Numbered from the stretch's first letter, positions 44,734 to 56,248 are shown. The stretch: DNA of 64,000 bases from Clavaria fumosa (GCA_951802425.1 OX637795.1:4754501-4818500); one strand, 5' to 3'. Translations and numbers: made by a program. Notes: a model not told the origin generated them from the letters alone.

Positions 44734-44925
44734 CTTTTCAAGGAGTCTTCAAACATCGCCAATCCGAAACGTTTTGAGTGGCCTGTGTTGCGATCCACCA
44801 TAACAGTGGCATTGACAACTTTTCCAAAAGCAGAAAAGAATTCATGCATGGATTCTGACATCGTGTTGGATGACAGACTGCCGACGAAGTACTGCACACT
44901 TCTGAGATGCTCATTTTGGGGTATG
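44734..44925 (-). pseudogene. RRM-domain exon fragment
   Basis: A continuous frame encodes about 62 residues of an RNA-recognition motif. The RNP2-like strand is VQYFVGSL, helix 1 is MSESMHEFFSAFGKVVNA, and then come VMVDRNTG and the RNP1-like strand HSKRFGLAMF. The frame ends in LKAG-type sequence where GAAAAG is followed by GTGAGC, a good splice donor (44733), so this is a true exon edge. RNP1 normally has Gly where Arg stands here. No other exons are seen. About 75 bp covering the RNP2 strand is repeated next to it (to 45000). It is a captured or dispersed piece of an RNA-binding protein gene. Confidence 0.6.
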
Positions 44926-44999
44926 GTGTTGACATTGTGTTGGATGACAGACCGCTGACAAAGTACTGCACACTTCTGAGATGCTCATTTTGGGTTAAG

Positions 45000-45475
45000 G
45001 CCATATGAAAATAAGACGAAGTGACTGGGATGCAAAGGAGGCAGGAAACTACAGAGGAGATGGATACAATGTCCAACAAAGCTTGAAGGCAGGATGCACT
45101 AGAATCACAAGGGCAACAAGACTGAGGAACTTAAAGAAAGGCAGAGTGCATCAGAGTCATGAGAGCAGCAAAGAGCCTGAGCACACCAATGAAGAGGAGC
45201 AAGAAGGGCAACTCCAAAGGGTCTAGCAACTCCATAACAGAGTGTCTGTCATGTAGATTCATGGGAGGGACAAAAACTGAACACCAAGCTAATACTCAGA
45301 GTAACCTCTATCTGCTATTAGAACTGCCATTAGAGATGGGGTGTGTGGCATGGACAGAATATTTCAGCAGGCCTGGCTACATGAAGGTGGAGGCTGCCAA
45401 CCTGGATAAATGCAGAGGCAGCTTGAGCTGCAGATCCAGGCAGCTGGGGCGCAGAGGCAGCACAAACTGGAAATC
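45000..45475. other. Purine-rich non-coding sequence
   Basis: Rich in GAGAGCAGCAAAG-type motifs. From about 45380 it takes on the CAGGCAGCTGGGGC vocabulary of the minisatellite that resumes after LTR B4. No gene seen. Confidence 0.4.
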
Positions 45476-47001
45476 TGTTAGGGCCTGTCCCATCTCATAA
45501 ATAGCACCATAAGTCAATTTGTTGGTGACCAATCCTGAAAACTCACTAAGACCAATCAACTGTTGAGCACAATTGAGAATACTCAGTCCCAGAAGGTTGC
45601 GAAGACATCTGATGAAGTGTACAAACAGAAAAAGACAAGTTGGAAGAGGGGAGGCATTGCTGGAAAGGTTGTGGAGTTGGTAGACAAAGTGTAAAGAGGG
45701 GAAAAGATGAGTTGAGAGAGGGAAGATGTTGCTGAGAAGGTTGGGAAGTCAACCAACAAAGTGTAGAAAGAGAGATAGATGAGTTGGGAGAAACAGATAT
45801 TGCTGAGAAGGAAGGTCGTGAAGTTGACTTATGAAGTGTAAAGAAGAAAATAGATGAGATGGGAGAAAGAGATGTTGTCAAAAGGGTCACAAGTGGTTGC
45901 AATGATGTCAAGAAGTGAATCAGTGAAGGCAATGACTTTGCCAGCTGATGAGAGAACTTGTAGGGTTCGAAGAATCAGTACCAAGATGAAGTACAGGAAA
46001 TACTTAGGTGCGTGAGTTGTACAAGCACAGAGGATGAGTTTAGAGGAAAGCAGAGTGTGTCTTGGTGTTGTCAAGGTCACCAAGTGAGACAAGACCTATC
46101 ATTTGCAGTGGTCCCAAGCTCAAAGGGTGTAATAGCCTCAAGCTTAAACCAAAGTGTGTCAATATCAAGTCTACAGTACCATATGTACATGTGAGACTTA
46201 TATATGTGTGTACAGAGAGTGTAACTAATCAGGAAAAGTACAGAGGTCACCAGGCAACAAGACTATAGTAGTATGGGGTATGTTTAATTGTAAAGTGACT
46301 AGGCACATGTTCTACTAAGGTTGTGAGGGGTTAGAAATGCATAAGTAAGGTCACAAAGATGACCTGTCATGGGTTGCAACCTGGTTAAATAATCATATAT
46401 ATAGCTATAACTATGGGGGGATCCTCGGATCATAACTATCATAGTTATAGATTACTGGGGGCAAGAAGGAGAGCATATTTGAAAGGTAAATGCAGCTGAC
46501 TGTTGGTGGTGCATTTGGGTGTTAAGGTTGCAGTGTCATGAGGTGGGTCACATGGATGATGCTAGTGATGCAGGTGACCTTGGGTGGGGGTCATGTGAGT
46601 AATGCTGGTAACACGAGTAACACTGGTGGTGTCATAGTGCTGGTAGTGTCAGTAGCATCAGTGACACTGGTAACATATTAGTGCTGGTAGTGGTAGTGCC
46701 AGGGGTGCCATGCAGCAAGTCATGTGCTGGCTGAAGAGGATGTGCAACAGTGTGTTGTGCATCAAGATGGTGGGTCTGGGTGAAGTATATGCATGGGGTG
46801 AGGTGGAGAGAGGCATCGTGAGTATGGCATGGTGGTTGTGAGTGTCATGTGAATGTGGGGTAGGTTGGAGAGGCTCCTGGAAGGGGATGGCAGGTTCCAG
46901 AAGTGTGTAGAGGTGCTTGTGAGGTTGTAGAGGGCCATTGGGAGGTTCGTAGGTGTTGGTAGAGTTGGCTTGGGCAAAGTAAAAATGAATGGGTCCTGAC
47001 A
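45476..47001. mobile_element. Solo LTR, family B, copy B4
   Basis: A complete 1,526-bp LTR, TGTTAGGGCC...GGGTCCTGACA, with a perfect 5-bp duplication AAATC on both sides (45471-45475 and 47002-47006). The flanks are two halves of the same degenerate minisatellite. No purine tract or internal region adjoins it, so it arose by LTR-LTR recombination. It is depleted in CpG relative to B1 and B2. Confidence 0.9.
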
Positions 47002-48400
47002 AAATCCAGGCAACTGAGGTGTTAGAGTGATTAGCCACAGCTGCAGGAGCACTGGACTGAGGCATACAGTGGGCCAAGGCAGGAGGACCAGGCAGAAATG
47101 CCAAGTTTCCACTTCTGGTCCTCCCCTCACTATGCAAAACTGTGCAGTGGGAAGCAGCAGAGCTGAGGCTCTGGTGCAAGTCTGTGGAAATGGGGAAGCA
47201 GCACCCATGTGAGGGGCCTGAGGGACAGGTTAAATTAGCAATGATATTTATTGAATTACATGAGACCATTCATGTACAGGAGTTGAGGGGCCACAGCCAC
47301 AGAAGGGCAAAGTGAGGAGCAGTGGCCATGTTCTGGGGCTGAGGAGCAGCATCTGAATGCAGGATCTCAGGGACCCAGCCACAGCTGCATGTGAGTCCAC
47401 AGAGAGGGAAGAAGCCTCAAGTGCATGGCATCCCCACACAGGAGCCAGGGACTGTGGCTGCAGCCAGGCACAATATCACAGCAACAGATGCTCACACAGA
47501 GAGAAAGCAGCACCCAGCTTGGGTGAGGGACCACAGCTGCAGCTGGACACAAGTCCACAGAGTGGGAGCTGCATCTGAGCATAGGAGCTGAGGGACCGCA
47601 GCCCCAGCCAGGTGCAAGACCACAGAGAGAGTGGCATCTGCACATGGGAGCCAAGGGAGAGGGGAGCCAAGGGAGAGGGGAGCTGAGGGGGCAACCCATG
47701 GCTGCAGCTGGGCAGAGGACTCAAGGGGCTGCAGCTGACACTGGGCACAAGTCTGTGAAGCTGAGGCTGGGCATAAGCCCACAACATGGGGAACATCAGC
47801 TGAAGGAGTGTAGCAACAGCTGCACACAAGTCTGGCCAAGAGGGTCAGATGGAGTCATGTATATGATGTAGAGACCCAGGCACAGGACCTGAGGGGCAAC
47901 AGCTGGGCTGAGCACTCGGGCCAGGTGCTAGGCCACAGATCCATAGCTGGACCCACAGAGTGGTGGTGGGGGGGCAGCACTTGAGCACAGGAGCTGAAAG
48001 ACCACAGTTGCAGCCAGGCACAAGTGTGGGAGGTGACGTCCATGCATGGGAGCAGAGCCTGCTGGCCAGGAGGACCAATGGTGGGCATATGCAATGCCTG
48101 CTGGCCAACAGGGTTGGTGGGGACACATGCAATTTGAGAGATCCCAGCACAGGACCTGAGGGGCCACAGCTGAGGCTGGGCACAATCCCACAGAGTGGGG
48201 AGCAGCATCTGCATGCAGAGCTGAACCACAGCTGCAGCAGGCACAAGACCCTAGAGTGGGGGCAGGGCCTGCTGGCCAAGAGGAACAACAGCAGGCTCAT
48301 GCAGTGCCTGCTGGCCAGGAGGAACAACAGCAGGCTCACACAGTGCCTGCTGGCCAAGAGGATTGGCAAAACAGGTGCCCAAGCACCTGACAGGAATGAT
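47002..48400. repeat. Degenerate CAGCTGCAGC minisatellite region
   Basis: Loosely repeated blocks of about 90-100 bp share GGGACCACAGCTGCAGC, AGGCACAAGTCCACAGAG and GGGAGCAGCATCTGCATGC. A regular 39-bp unit (CCTGCTGGCCAAGAGGAACA...) occurs 2.5 times at 48268-48366. Long open frames on both strands are products of the repeats, with no family motif. Confidence 0.75.
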
Positions 48401-50325
48401 AGTGGGGCCTAGCACCATACATCAGACTCAGACAATGGAGGGTCGAGGTCCAGAGCCCCCTGTATCTACCTCTGGGTTCACTGGACCATCTGAACCTGGA
48501 CCCAGCAAATAGACAAAGGTGGTACTCAACTGCACACAGGATCTTGCCAGGGGCTGGCATGGCAGAGAGAACTGGAGGGCATGACTGAGAGGAAGGAGGA
48601 GGGAATAGAAGGCAAGGGTCTTTCCAGAGCTGTAGGTATCTTGGAGGCCCCAGGGCCATCCTAAGACACCCTGTGTGACACCCTGCCTGGAGGACCACGG
48701 CAGGGCCCAGCAGGATGTAGACACAGACACAAAATTGGCTGCTCCAGTACCCCCTCCTTCAGAGGGGGATCAAAATAAGCAAATCCAGAGGGACCAGGGT
48801 TTGAAGTCCCAAGAGGACTGTGCCTGAGGGATGGAGTCACAAGGAGCCACCTCACATTTCATCAGTATATTCACATGAATCTGCCATGGACCTTAAGAAA
48901 TACAATTTTCTTTCCACATTTCAGCAGTATTTCTTGTCCACATGGATGACATTGTTATGCCTTCCTGTCTCCACTACCAACTAAGGGCCTTCTTCTTCCA
49001 TTCCATCTAGCATCCATTCAAGCCCTCATCCATCTGAGGTGCTCCCTGTTGCCCCTGTAGCATCATCAGATAGTCACCCATGTACCAGCATACCATTGCC
49101 CTTGTATGATTGTCTGCTCTCCTGTCTCTTCCCCATTCTCTTCATTCAGCAATTGTGTCTCCCCCATGTGTTGATAGCTGTGGGCCACACACTTTGATAC
49201 ACATGCTTTCAAGCTTTGACACAAACTCAACTCATAACTTAATTGACTCTGTGAGATGGGGCATCCAGGACACCAACTTTGACATTCACATCTAGTCAAC
49301 TTTGTGTGTCATGTGGGCATGGCAGTCCTGGACACCCACCTTGAGGTACACATTGAGTCAACTTACTTTGTACATTATGAGAGATGTGGGTGTCCTGGTC
49401 CTCCTGGCATGGCTTACCTGTATCTGTATGATGTCCCAGCCTGCATCACATTGGATCTTGGTAGGTATGTAGGACCTAGGTTTGGCATGCTAAGAGTGAG
49501 TAGCACAGGTGGTGTAAGTAGGATGGAGGGGTGGACAGTGTGAGTGGAGTGGGTGGGTGGCACAGGCAAGGTGAGTAAGGCAGGTGGCACAAGTGAGGAG
49601 GTGCAAGTGAGGCAAGCCATGTGGTGTAGCACCAATGAGGTGAGTGGGCTGCTCATGTTCATCAGCCATTGCTTATGTGTGCCATACAGTGCCTAGGCTA
49701 TGTCCATGCTGCTCATAGCAACCCACCTCCAGACCCTGTTCTTTTTTCCCTTCCCCAGGTAGTCCAGCACAATGCAGTTCTGCCTCCTCCCCTTCCTTGC
49801 CATGTGCTATCCACTCTATGCTGCTTGTCTTGTTCTTCTGTCTGGGAGTCATGTGATTAACATAGACCCATGCTATTCACTTGGCTTATTTTATCTATGG
49901 CCTTATGGCCTCTGTCCATGTAAGATTGGTTTGTTGAGACCAGAGATCCCTGAGTCACAAGTGCATTAGAACCCTGTTTATAGCAGTAGTCATGCAGTCA
50001 TGGTGACAGTAGTGGGATAGATGTGGCTGGTTAGCTAAGTATACAAGGAAACCCCTTCACCCCTATGGTTGACCCTTACAGTGCACCAATATTATCAATT
50101 GCCCTTACCATGCAATGGCAGTGAATGTCAAGATACCTCCAACCCAATAATAGCCTTAGTGGCATCAGGGAATTGGGAAAGGGACATACACAAGTACCAA
50201 AAGCATATGCCACCAGGTCATATACAGGTCATGGATGCTCTAAATGATGACCACTATCATATAACATGCTAAACAGACTAAACTGTTTTTCTGCGAATGG
50301 TCCCTTGTTGCTCCTATCCTAGTTT
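48401..50325. other. No recognised feature
   Basis: About 1.9 kb without a supported gene. A short GTGAGTGGAGTGGGTGGGTGG low-complexity tract occurs at about 49530-49620. I found no LTR terminus or transposon motif here. Confidence 0.4.
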
Positions 50326-51115
50326 CTAACAGCATAGTCCTTGTGCAGATGGAGCATCTGCGCTTTCTTTCACTGCAAGCTAACCACTCAAGCTAGTCAT
50401 TTGAAATTTTGTGTGCCTATATCTACCCCTCTAATCTTCAATTTCCATGGTTTACATTTTCCCCAAACTCATTTCCCAATTCATGCCAAAGCTGCTGACC
50501 AAACCAGTCAAAATTCTCCTGTTTATCAAAACCAACCATAGGATTCCAAAACAAATGCAATGCTATACTGGGCCATCCCATACCTATCATATTCCATCCC
50601 TCTCTCTCCCCTCCCATCACCCACAAAGCAACAATTCCAGCATATAGTCAGAATCCAGTTCTCACATCCTCACACAAGTTTGTACTTGTGGTGGCACCCC
50701 GACAAGGACCCCACATGAAATATTCCCAAAAAAAAAAGTCCCCCCTTTTAACCCTCATTATGTCTTTGATGATGTTTACTCTCATTTGGTGCTTTCCCTC
50801 AAAACTTTTTTTTCACCCCAAAAATTCATTTAGGGTTCCTGGGGTCTTCCAGCAAAATTTGAAATATAGTAGCTGTGAAGTAGTTATTAGAAGAACATAT
50901 GCAGCTGACTGATAGCTGCATATATGAATGTTGATGTTGTCATGTCATGAGGTGGATCATGTGGTGATGCTTGTGACCATGGGTAATACTGGTAATGTGA
51001 ATAAGACTAATGTATTCATGTGGCATAATGTGCCAGATGAAGGGATTGTGCCATGGCATATCATACATAGTATTTGAGGCTGCTGGTGTGCCATCATTGT
51101 TGTTAGCTGCTGGTG
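50326..51115. repeat. Repeat family E, copy E2
   Basis: Collinear with 40059-40872. After the shared TTAGCTGCTGGTG the two copies part. No terminal inverted repeat or target duplication found, and no gene. Confidence 0.85.
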
Positions 51116-51314
51116 TTAGGATTGCTTACCTAAGCCATCCCAAAGAGGAGTTGTGGTGAAACTGGGGAGGCTTGTTGGAAGGCCACATTGTAGTAGGTAT
51201 TAGCTTAATAGGTCAGGCTTAGGCTGATGCAAAGCTTGACCATTTAATATCAGATGTGCACTTATATAAATCTGTACCTCTGTCTCTTTCTGCATATATA
51301 TTCACTTATTGTTT

Positions 51315-51570
51315 GCCCATATCATTTACTCACAATATGCACATATCGTTGATCAACGATATGTGCACTTTGTCAGTGAATGACCTGGGTGTAACATTTA
51401 CACACAAAGTGTGCATTTCGTTGATCAACAATATGTGCACTTTTTGCATAGATGACCTGGGCATACCATTTATGCACAATGCACGCATATCGTTGATCAA
51501 CAATATGTGCACTTTGTGCATAGATGACCTGGGCATATCACTTACTCACAATGCATGCATATCAATGTTG
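51315..51570. repeat. 72-bp tandem repeat with CGTTGATCAAC palindromes
   Basis: Units start at 51343, 51415, 51487 and (partial) 51559, exactly 72 bp apart, with a partial unit before. Each begins ATATCGTTGATCAACAATATG, contains the palindrome GTTGATCAAC, and then GACCTGGGYRTA. Because 72 is a multiple of three, one plus-strand frame (51256-51603) reads through as 24-residue repeats (SLINNMCTLCIDDLG). A minus-strand frame is also open, so coding is not proven. Confidence 0.9.
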
Positions 51571-51614
51571 TGCACACATTGTGAATACATGATATTCTCA
51601 TAAGTTAATTGTAT

Positions 51615-51897
51615 GGATATGCGCACACACTCTGCCCAGAAGTATGCATATTGTATGTGAATGATATGCGTACTTCTGAGCACTGTGCACATATCCTCTG
51701 CCCAGAAGTATGCATATTGTATGCGAACGATATGTGTGTGATATCCACACTCTTCCCAGAAGTATGCATATCGTTCACATACAATATGCATACTTCTGGG
51801 CAGAGGATATGTGCACTTCTGGGCAGAGAACATGCACACACACTCTGCTCAGAAGTATGCATATTGTTCACATATGATATGCATACTTCTGGGCAGT
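51615..51897. repeat. Hairpin array CCCAGAAGTATGCATAT
   Basis: The core CCCAGAAGTATGCATAT and its reverse complement recur in alternating orientation. A perfect 17-bp stem (51755-51771 with 51784-51800, 12-nt loop) is the clearest. Two further imperfect stems occupy 51625-51680 and 51855-51895. Single cores lie between. No coding evidence. Confidence 0.85.
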
Positions 51898-51952
51898 GCA
51901 GCTTGAGATGTGTTTGAGTCTAAAATGTAATAATGGTCTCAAAAGTTCAAAC

Positions 51953-52396
51953 TTACTGGCATTCAATGCAGGGGCAGGAGGTGGTGGTGCTTGCCCAAGA
52001 TGTATCATGTTTTCCAATAATGAAATGGGTGATATTACCATTGGAGTCTTTCATAACACACATCCAAGAGCCAGTGAGTGTGACATAGTGGCTGTTACAG
52101 ATGTTAGGCTTCTTATTTTTGTCATGGGCTGAGGTGATGTCATGGTTAGCATGTATGGAAAAGATGGGTTGCTCATCAGGTGCAGCAGGATTAGTGAAAT
52201 TCTGTAAGGATTGTGCTACAACCTGGAAAAGTGGGGCCATATCTTGGGGTCCTCTGGCAGGCTGAACTGATCTCAAAGGTTGCAATGGAGTATCCAGGTC
52301 TGGGGGAGTCAAAACTCTATGATCAGTGGTTCCTGGATACTGACATTGACTCTTGTATAACTGGTTCTGCAGGTTTGCATGGAATCTGTCTTTCAA
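51953..52396 (-). CDS. Hypothetical 147-codon frame
   Basis: A single open frame without repeats or a known domain. It has a Gln/Pro-rich middle (VVAQSLQNFTNPAAPDEQP) and a Thr/Ser-rich end. The start is uncertain. It could be a fragment of a larger decayed gene. I see nothing to support function and list it only because nothing else explains the interval. 52397-52800 shows nothing recognisable. Confidence 0.25.
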   Translation of the reverse strand: MKDRFHANLQNQLYKSQCQYPGTTDHRVLTPPDLDTPLQPLRSVQPARGPQDMAPLFQVVAQSLQNFTNPAAPDEQPIFSIHANHDITSAHDKNKKPNICNSHYVTLTGSWMCVMKDSNGNITHFIIGKHDTSWASTTTSCPCIECQ

Positions 52397-52800
52397 TCAT
52401 ACCAAAGCCTCATAGAGTCTATAAGGTATGCCAACTCTTTGTCAAGGGTTCCCACTTCATACTGGCAGTGAGTATTGTTTAAGATCTGGTAGGTGTAGTT
52501 GCAAGGGCAGTCAAAGTGTGGGTAGCCAAGTTGTTCTATGAGTGATTTGGCCTCTTCCTATGGTGACAAAGTGCAGCTGAGGGTGATTTGGGCAGGTTCC
52601 TCTGGCTGTGATTGAACAACAGATGCTGATCATTCTTGGACAGTGGTGGGTGGCTCATGAGTCATCTCCAAAGCCATAGGAGTGATTGTGTGGCTGCCAG
52701 TACATGTTTGAAAGTGATGGGTGACTGGTTGGGGAGGGGTTCTGCTGGTAGATGTAGTGGGGTTATTTGAGTGGTGGGGTGAGGGTGAGACTTGATATTA

Positions 52801-53191
52801 TGTTAGGGCCTGTCTTGTCTTGTGAATAATACTGAAAGTCAATTTGTTGGTGACCAATCTTGTAAACTTGCTAAGACCAAACAACTGTTGAGTATAATTG
52901 ACAATATTCAGCCCCAGAAGGTCACAAATCTGATAGATGAAGTGTAGAAAGAGAAAAAGACAATTTAAGAAGAAAGAGATGTTGCTGAGATGATCATGAG
53001 TAGTCACAATGATGTCAAGAGGTGTGTCAGTGAAGGTGATGACTTTGCCTACTGAGAAGAGAACCTGCAGGGTTCCAGAAGTTAGTACCAAGACAATAAA
53101 GAGAGAATACTTAGGTGCATGAGTTTGTACAAGTGCAGAGGACAAGTTAGAAAGAAGCATAAATATGTCTTGGTGTTGTTGAGGCCACCAA
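52801..53191. mobile_element. LTR B fragment, copy B5
   Basis: Starts TGTTAGGGCCTGTC and follows family B for about 390 bp to GTTGAGGCCACCAAG, where a gypsy gag relic takes over. The internal part of the LTR is also shortened relative to B1. Confidence 0.8.
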
Positions 53192-53540
53192 GTAGCTTGG
53201 TCTTCAATCAGGGAGAAAGACTCCTTCACCCTCACTTCAAACACTGCCCAGTCCACATCTTCCATATTCATGTCCAGGAGCACATTTGCTGCCTGGTTCA
53301 CCCATTCTCCTGCATATCCTTTGGTCATGTGGCTCAAGGTGAAGACCACCTATTAGAAGTCCATCAGGTATTTGGCCTCATTTGCACAGAATTCCAGACA
53401 AAGGCTCCTCAGGAAGGTCTGGAATTCTTCTCCTTTTCCTGAGAAGCTTGTAATCTTCAGTGATAATGTTGGGGCAATGGGTGCTGCTGCCACAATGGGT
53501 GCTGCTGCCTCAGGTTCCACTGCAATGAGTGTTCAAAGGT
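53192..53540 (-). pseudogene. Gypsy gag relic
   Basis: The minus-strand translation gives GKGEEFQTFLRSLCLEF, two stops, then TLSHMTKGYAGEWVNQ and SFSLIEDQATW, the capsid core of a gypsy Gag related to but distinct from gypsy A. It is truncated by LTR B5 on its C-terminal side. Confidence 0.7.
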
Positions 53541-53614
53541 CAGAGGGTTGTCTCCTAATGGGTCTTCCAGTATGAAAATCCTTCTCATCATGACCTTACC
53601 TTTGAGTTGTGTGA

Positions 53615-53850
53615 GACACAGTCTGATATAATACTAAGATCTGCCTGTCTTCCCTAGCCCCATGTCCTAACCCAGCTAGCCTGGACCCTTAATTTCAAAC
53701 TGTGACACATTGTCACAGCTCAGCCCCTATCATCCTCTTCTCCTTTTCCCTTGCCTGTGGTGTGTAACAGAACCATGCAAAATTTTTACTGTGTGTAGAT
53801 ACTGTACACATGACCTGACCTGGAGAATGACCCCCATGACCCTCTCTGAG
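53615..53850. repeat. Repeat family H, copy H2
   Basis: The reverse complement of 12300-12560. It continues past the point at which the gypsy E LTR interrupts H1 (GTAAGGTCATGATGAG here), so it preserves the pre-insertion sequence. Confidence 0.65.
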
Positions 53851-53899
53851 TGATACTGAGTGCCCAAGGCCTGGAACCTTATTTTACAGTGCCATAAAG

Positions 53900-54480
53900 A
53901 GGATGCTGGACCTAGCTGTTGCCCCCTTCAATGGGCAGAAAAGGAACTTCTGTATGTTCCTCTGATCACTTCACCTCCTGTTTATGGCAAACCCAACTAC
54001 TTATGCTATGGACCTGGTGAAGGTCCTCTTTGCTCTGAGCAAAATCACTGAGGATGGATTCACTGTGGAATGGGCAAATATGAAGGTGGAAGAGATCCTG
54101 GGTAATGGCGAGGCCAGATCCTGGGCAGAATTTGTGGATGAGATGAAGCAGGCATTTGATGACCCGAATGACTGTGTGACTGCCCTTGCAGATATTGCAG
54201 GGTTGAAACAGGGTGCCATGATGGCACTGGAGTTCTTTGCAAAGTTCAAGATGCTCTTCTGACAAGCAAAGATGAGGACTCAGGAATCCTAGTCCATTGG
54301 CTGGAGTTAAACCTGAGTGAGAGGTTGGTGGAGAGTATCTATGGTGTCTCCCTGATGCCAGAGACATATGGAGAATGGAAGTTGCTGGCAGAGAGGCTTG
54401 ATGCCCAGTGGAGGTGACTTGAGACAATAGTCACAGACAGAACTTGTGACCTGCCACAACCCTACCACAACCAATCCACA
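53900..54480 (+). pseudogene. Gypsy A-related gag relic
   Basis: The translation follows gypsy A Gag: LDLAVAPFNGQKRNFCMFL, then VLFALSKITEDGFTVEWANM, AFDDPNDCVTALADIAGLKQ and, after a frameshift at about 54262, HWLELNLSERLVESIYGV and WKLLAERLDAQWR. The zinc knuckle and Pol are absent. Confidence 0.8.
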
Positions 54481-54559
54481 GACTTATTACCAGACACTCT
54501 GATTGTTACAAGAGTGTTCCTTGTGCATTGAGAGGCTAGTCAGGCAAGACTATCAACTA

Positions 54560-55520
54560 GTGTTAGAAATTGAACAGACACTTCGCTCTACCCTTGCACA
54601 ACAGAGGGACTTTGCTGTCACAAGTCTGACATCCACTCCAATGAGTCTGCTTTGGTGTTGCATAGAACAATCATCATTGGACCCATATGTTGGCACCTTC
54701 ATGTTCACATGCCTAGATTCACAATTGACATGCTTATGTTACCATCACTGCTGACAGTGAGACTGTCAACTTTGGATATTTCATGCCCAAGCTGGATATC
54801 AGCCATAATACCCCCCTCCAAAATGGATCTTGCTACAGTTCTCTTGCTCATTGTAGGGCCCTTGATTGTCAGTCCCACAGAAGCAAGAATTGCTACCATA
54901 GCATTGCCAACCAAGTCTTGAGAGCAGCCTGCATTGACCAGAATGCAGTATAAATCATGTGCCTCCTCTGTATAGACACCCTTCTCCATCAGAGAAATTT
55001 TTTGAGTCTCAGCCTTGACAAGGTCCAACTGCCTTTCCATTGTATCATGGGCATGTGTGCATTGTGCCTGCAGAGATTGCACTTTCTTCCTGATCTCCAT
55101 GTGTTTCTCCTCTGCCAATTGGACATTTTGCAGTGGCTCTGATATCCTATCCTCCAGCTCATCTTTCTCCTCTGTGAGCTGGATATTCTCTTGCTTTGTC
55201 TTCTCAAACAGTTCCATGGCCTCCATGGCCTGCTCCAGTGCCTGAATTTTGGCAGTCTGAGTCCTGTGTAGATTGCACTTTGTAATATGCAGCACATTAT
55301 AAAGAGATGCAGAATGCTCCCTTTCACCCTGGAGTTCTGCTCTGGCATTGCTTAAGGCCAATTGAGCATAGGGCAATGCAGACTCAACAGCCTCAAACTG
55401 CTTGTCAGAGGCAGGCTCTGATGATCCTACACCTCCCTCCTGTAGTCTCCTGGCATGAGCTGCAAGCAGCTGCTCTCTCTGCCCCTGTGACCTCTGTGAT
55501 GCTGAATACTTTGAAGGCAT
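54560..55520 (-). pseudogene. Orphan coiled-coil protein, N-terminal part
   Basis: The ATG at 55520 opens a 271-codon frame. It contains a long Glu/Gln/Lys coiled coil (about residues 60-180), then GVYTEEAHDLYCILVNAGC and the block RTVARSILEGGIMADIQLGY-like sequence ending VDSLTVSSDG. A frameshift near 54725 leads to another frame with NCESRHVNMKVPTYG and QSRLIGVD, ending at a stop near 54560. From memory, this order of motifs (V-AGCS---VG, RTV-R---EGG-A--IQLG, S-DGT, NYESRHV) recurs in long uncharacterised Agaricomycete proteins. Here about 300 residues of that type remain. The biochemical role is unknown, and a transposon origin is possible given the copy-rich context. Confidence 0.55.
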
Positions 55521-56241
55521 AATTTCAGCCTGTATAGCTGGTAAGAGATAGTGAGCCAGAAAAACAAGGTTTTGCCAAGCTGCAATTCATCAAGAGACAT
55601 GAATAAGTGAATATATCAGTTTAGAAAATGGTATAATAGTGCTTACCTAGGTGTTCCAAAGCCCCAAATTCTTCCCCTCAGGTACACACAGTCCAGTACA
55701 GGTCCCTCCAGTGTCAGAAGGATGAAATTGGCCTGAAATGTATAGAAAACAGTAATTTAAATAATAATATAGGCAAATATGAAGTTTTGGAGGCTTACTT
55801 TTAACCTAGATTACACACAAAGTGTGCACAGAGTGTTTGAAAGTGGGGGGAGAATGAGAGCCAGAGAATGAGGCCACAGAAACCTGCAGGAAACCTCATG
55901 GCATGAGCACACAGCCATTGATTACATAAGTGCACAACTCTGGCAGCATCAAATTTGTGGGCTTCATAGAGCCTTCTACACACATTTTGGGACTTACTTT
56001 TGCTGAGAGGAAATGTTCAGAAATCGTATTTGAACATTTCGCTCAAGATGGAATGTTTTTAAATGTCTTTGTTGTTTAGATAACGACAATATCTCAATAA
56101 ATAAGCCATTGTTCGAAAATCCATCTTGAAAAAAAGTTTTTAAATTTAATTTCAGACATCTTTTACACTCAAAGTTTTTTTGTAGCTGTTGTGTGGAAGG
56201 CTCTATACTGAGATGTGTTTTTGGGTCAGAGGCAGAATGCT
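55521..56241. other. Upstream region of the kinase gene
   Basis: No gene seen. Base composition changes at about 56180, where CpG-rich sequence begins. The upstream part is A/T-rich with CpG depletion like the repeats. Confidence 0.4.
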
Positions 56242-56248
56242 TATATAA
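56242..56248 (+). promoter_or_regulatory. TATA box of the FunK1 gene
   Basis: TATATAA in the context GCTTATATAAGCG, 113 bp upstream of the chosen ATG, followed by GTCACGCG. Position and sequence fit a core promoter. Not otherwise tested. Confidence 0.5.

Noticed and set aside
47248..48369. Cys/Leu-rich frames over 100 codons on the minus strand
   Set aside because: Products of the degenerate minisatellite; frames on both strands are equally open and share no family motif.
51315..51897. CRISPR-like array
   Set aside because: The repeats are adjacent or irregular, without unique spacers of constant size, and the genome is eukaryotic.
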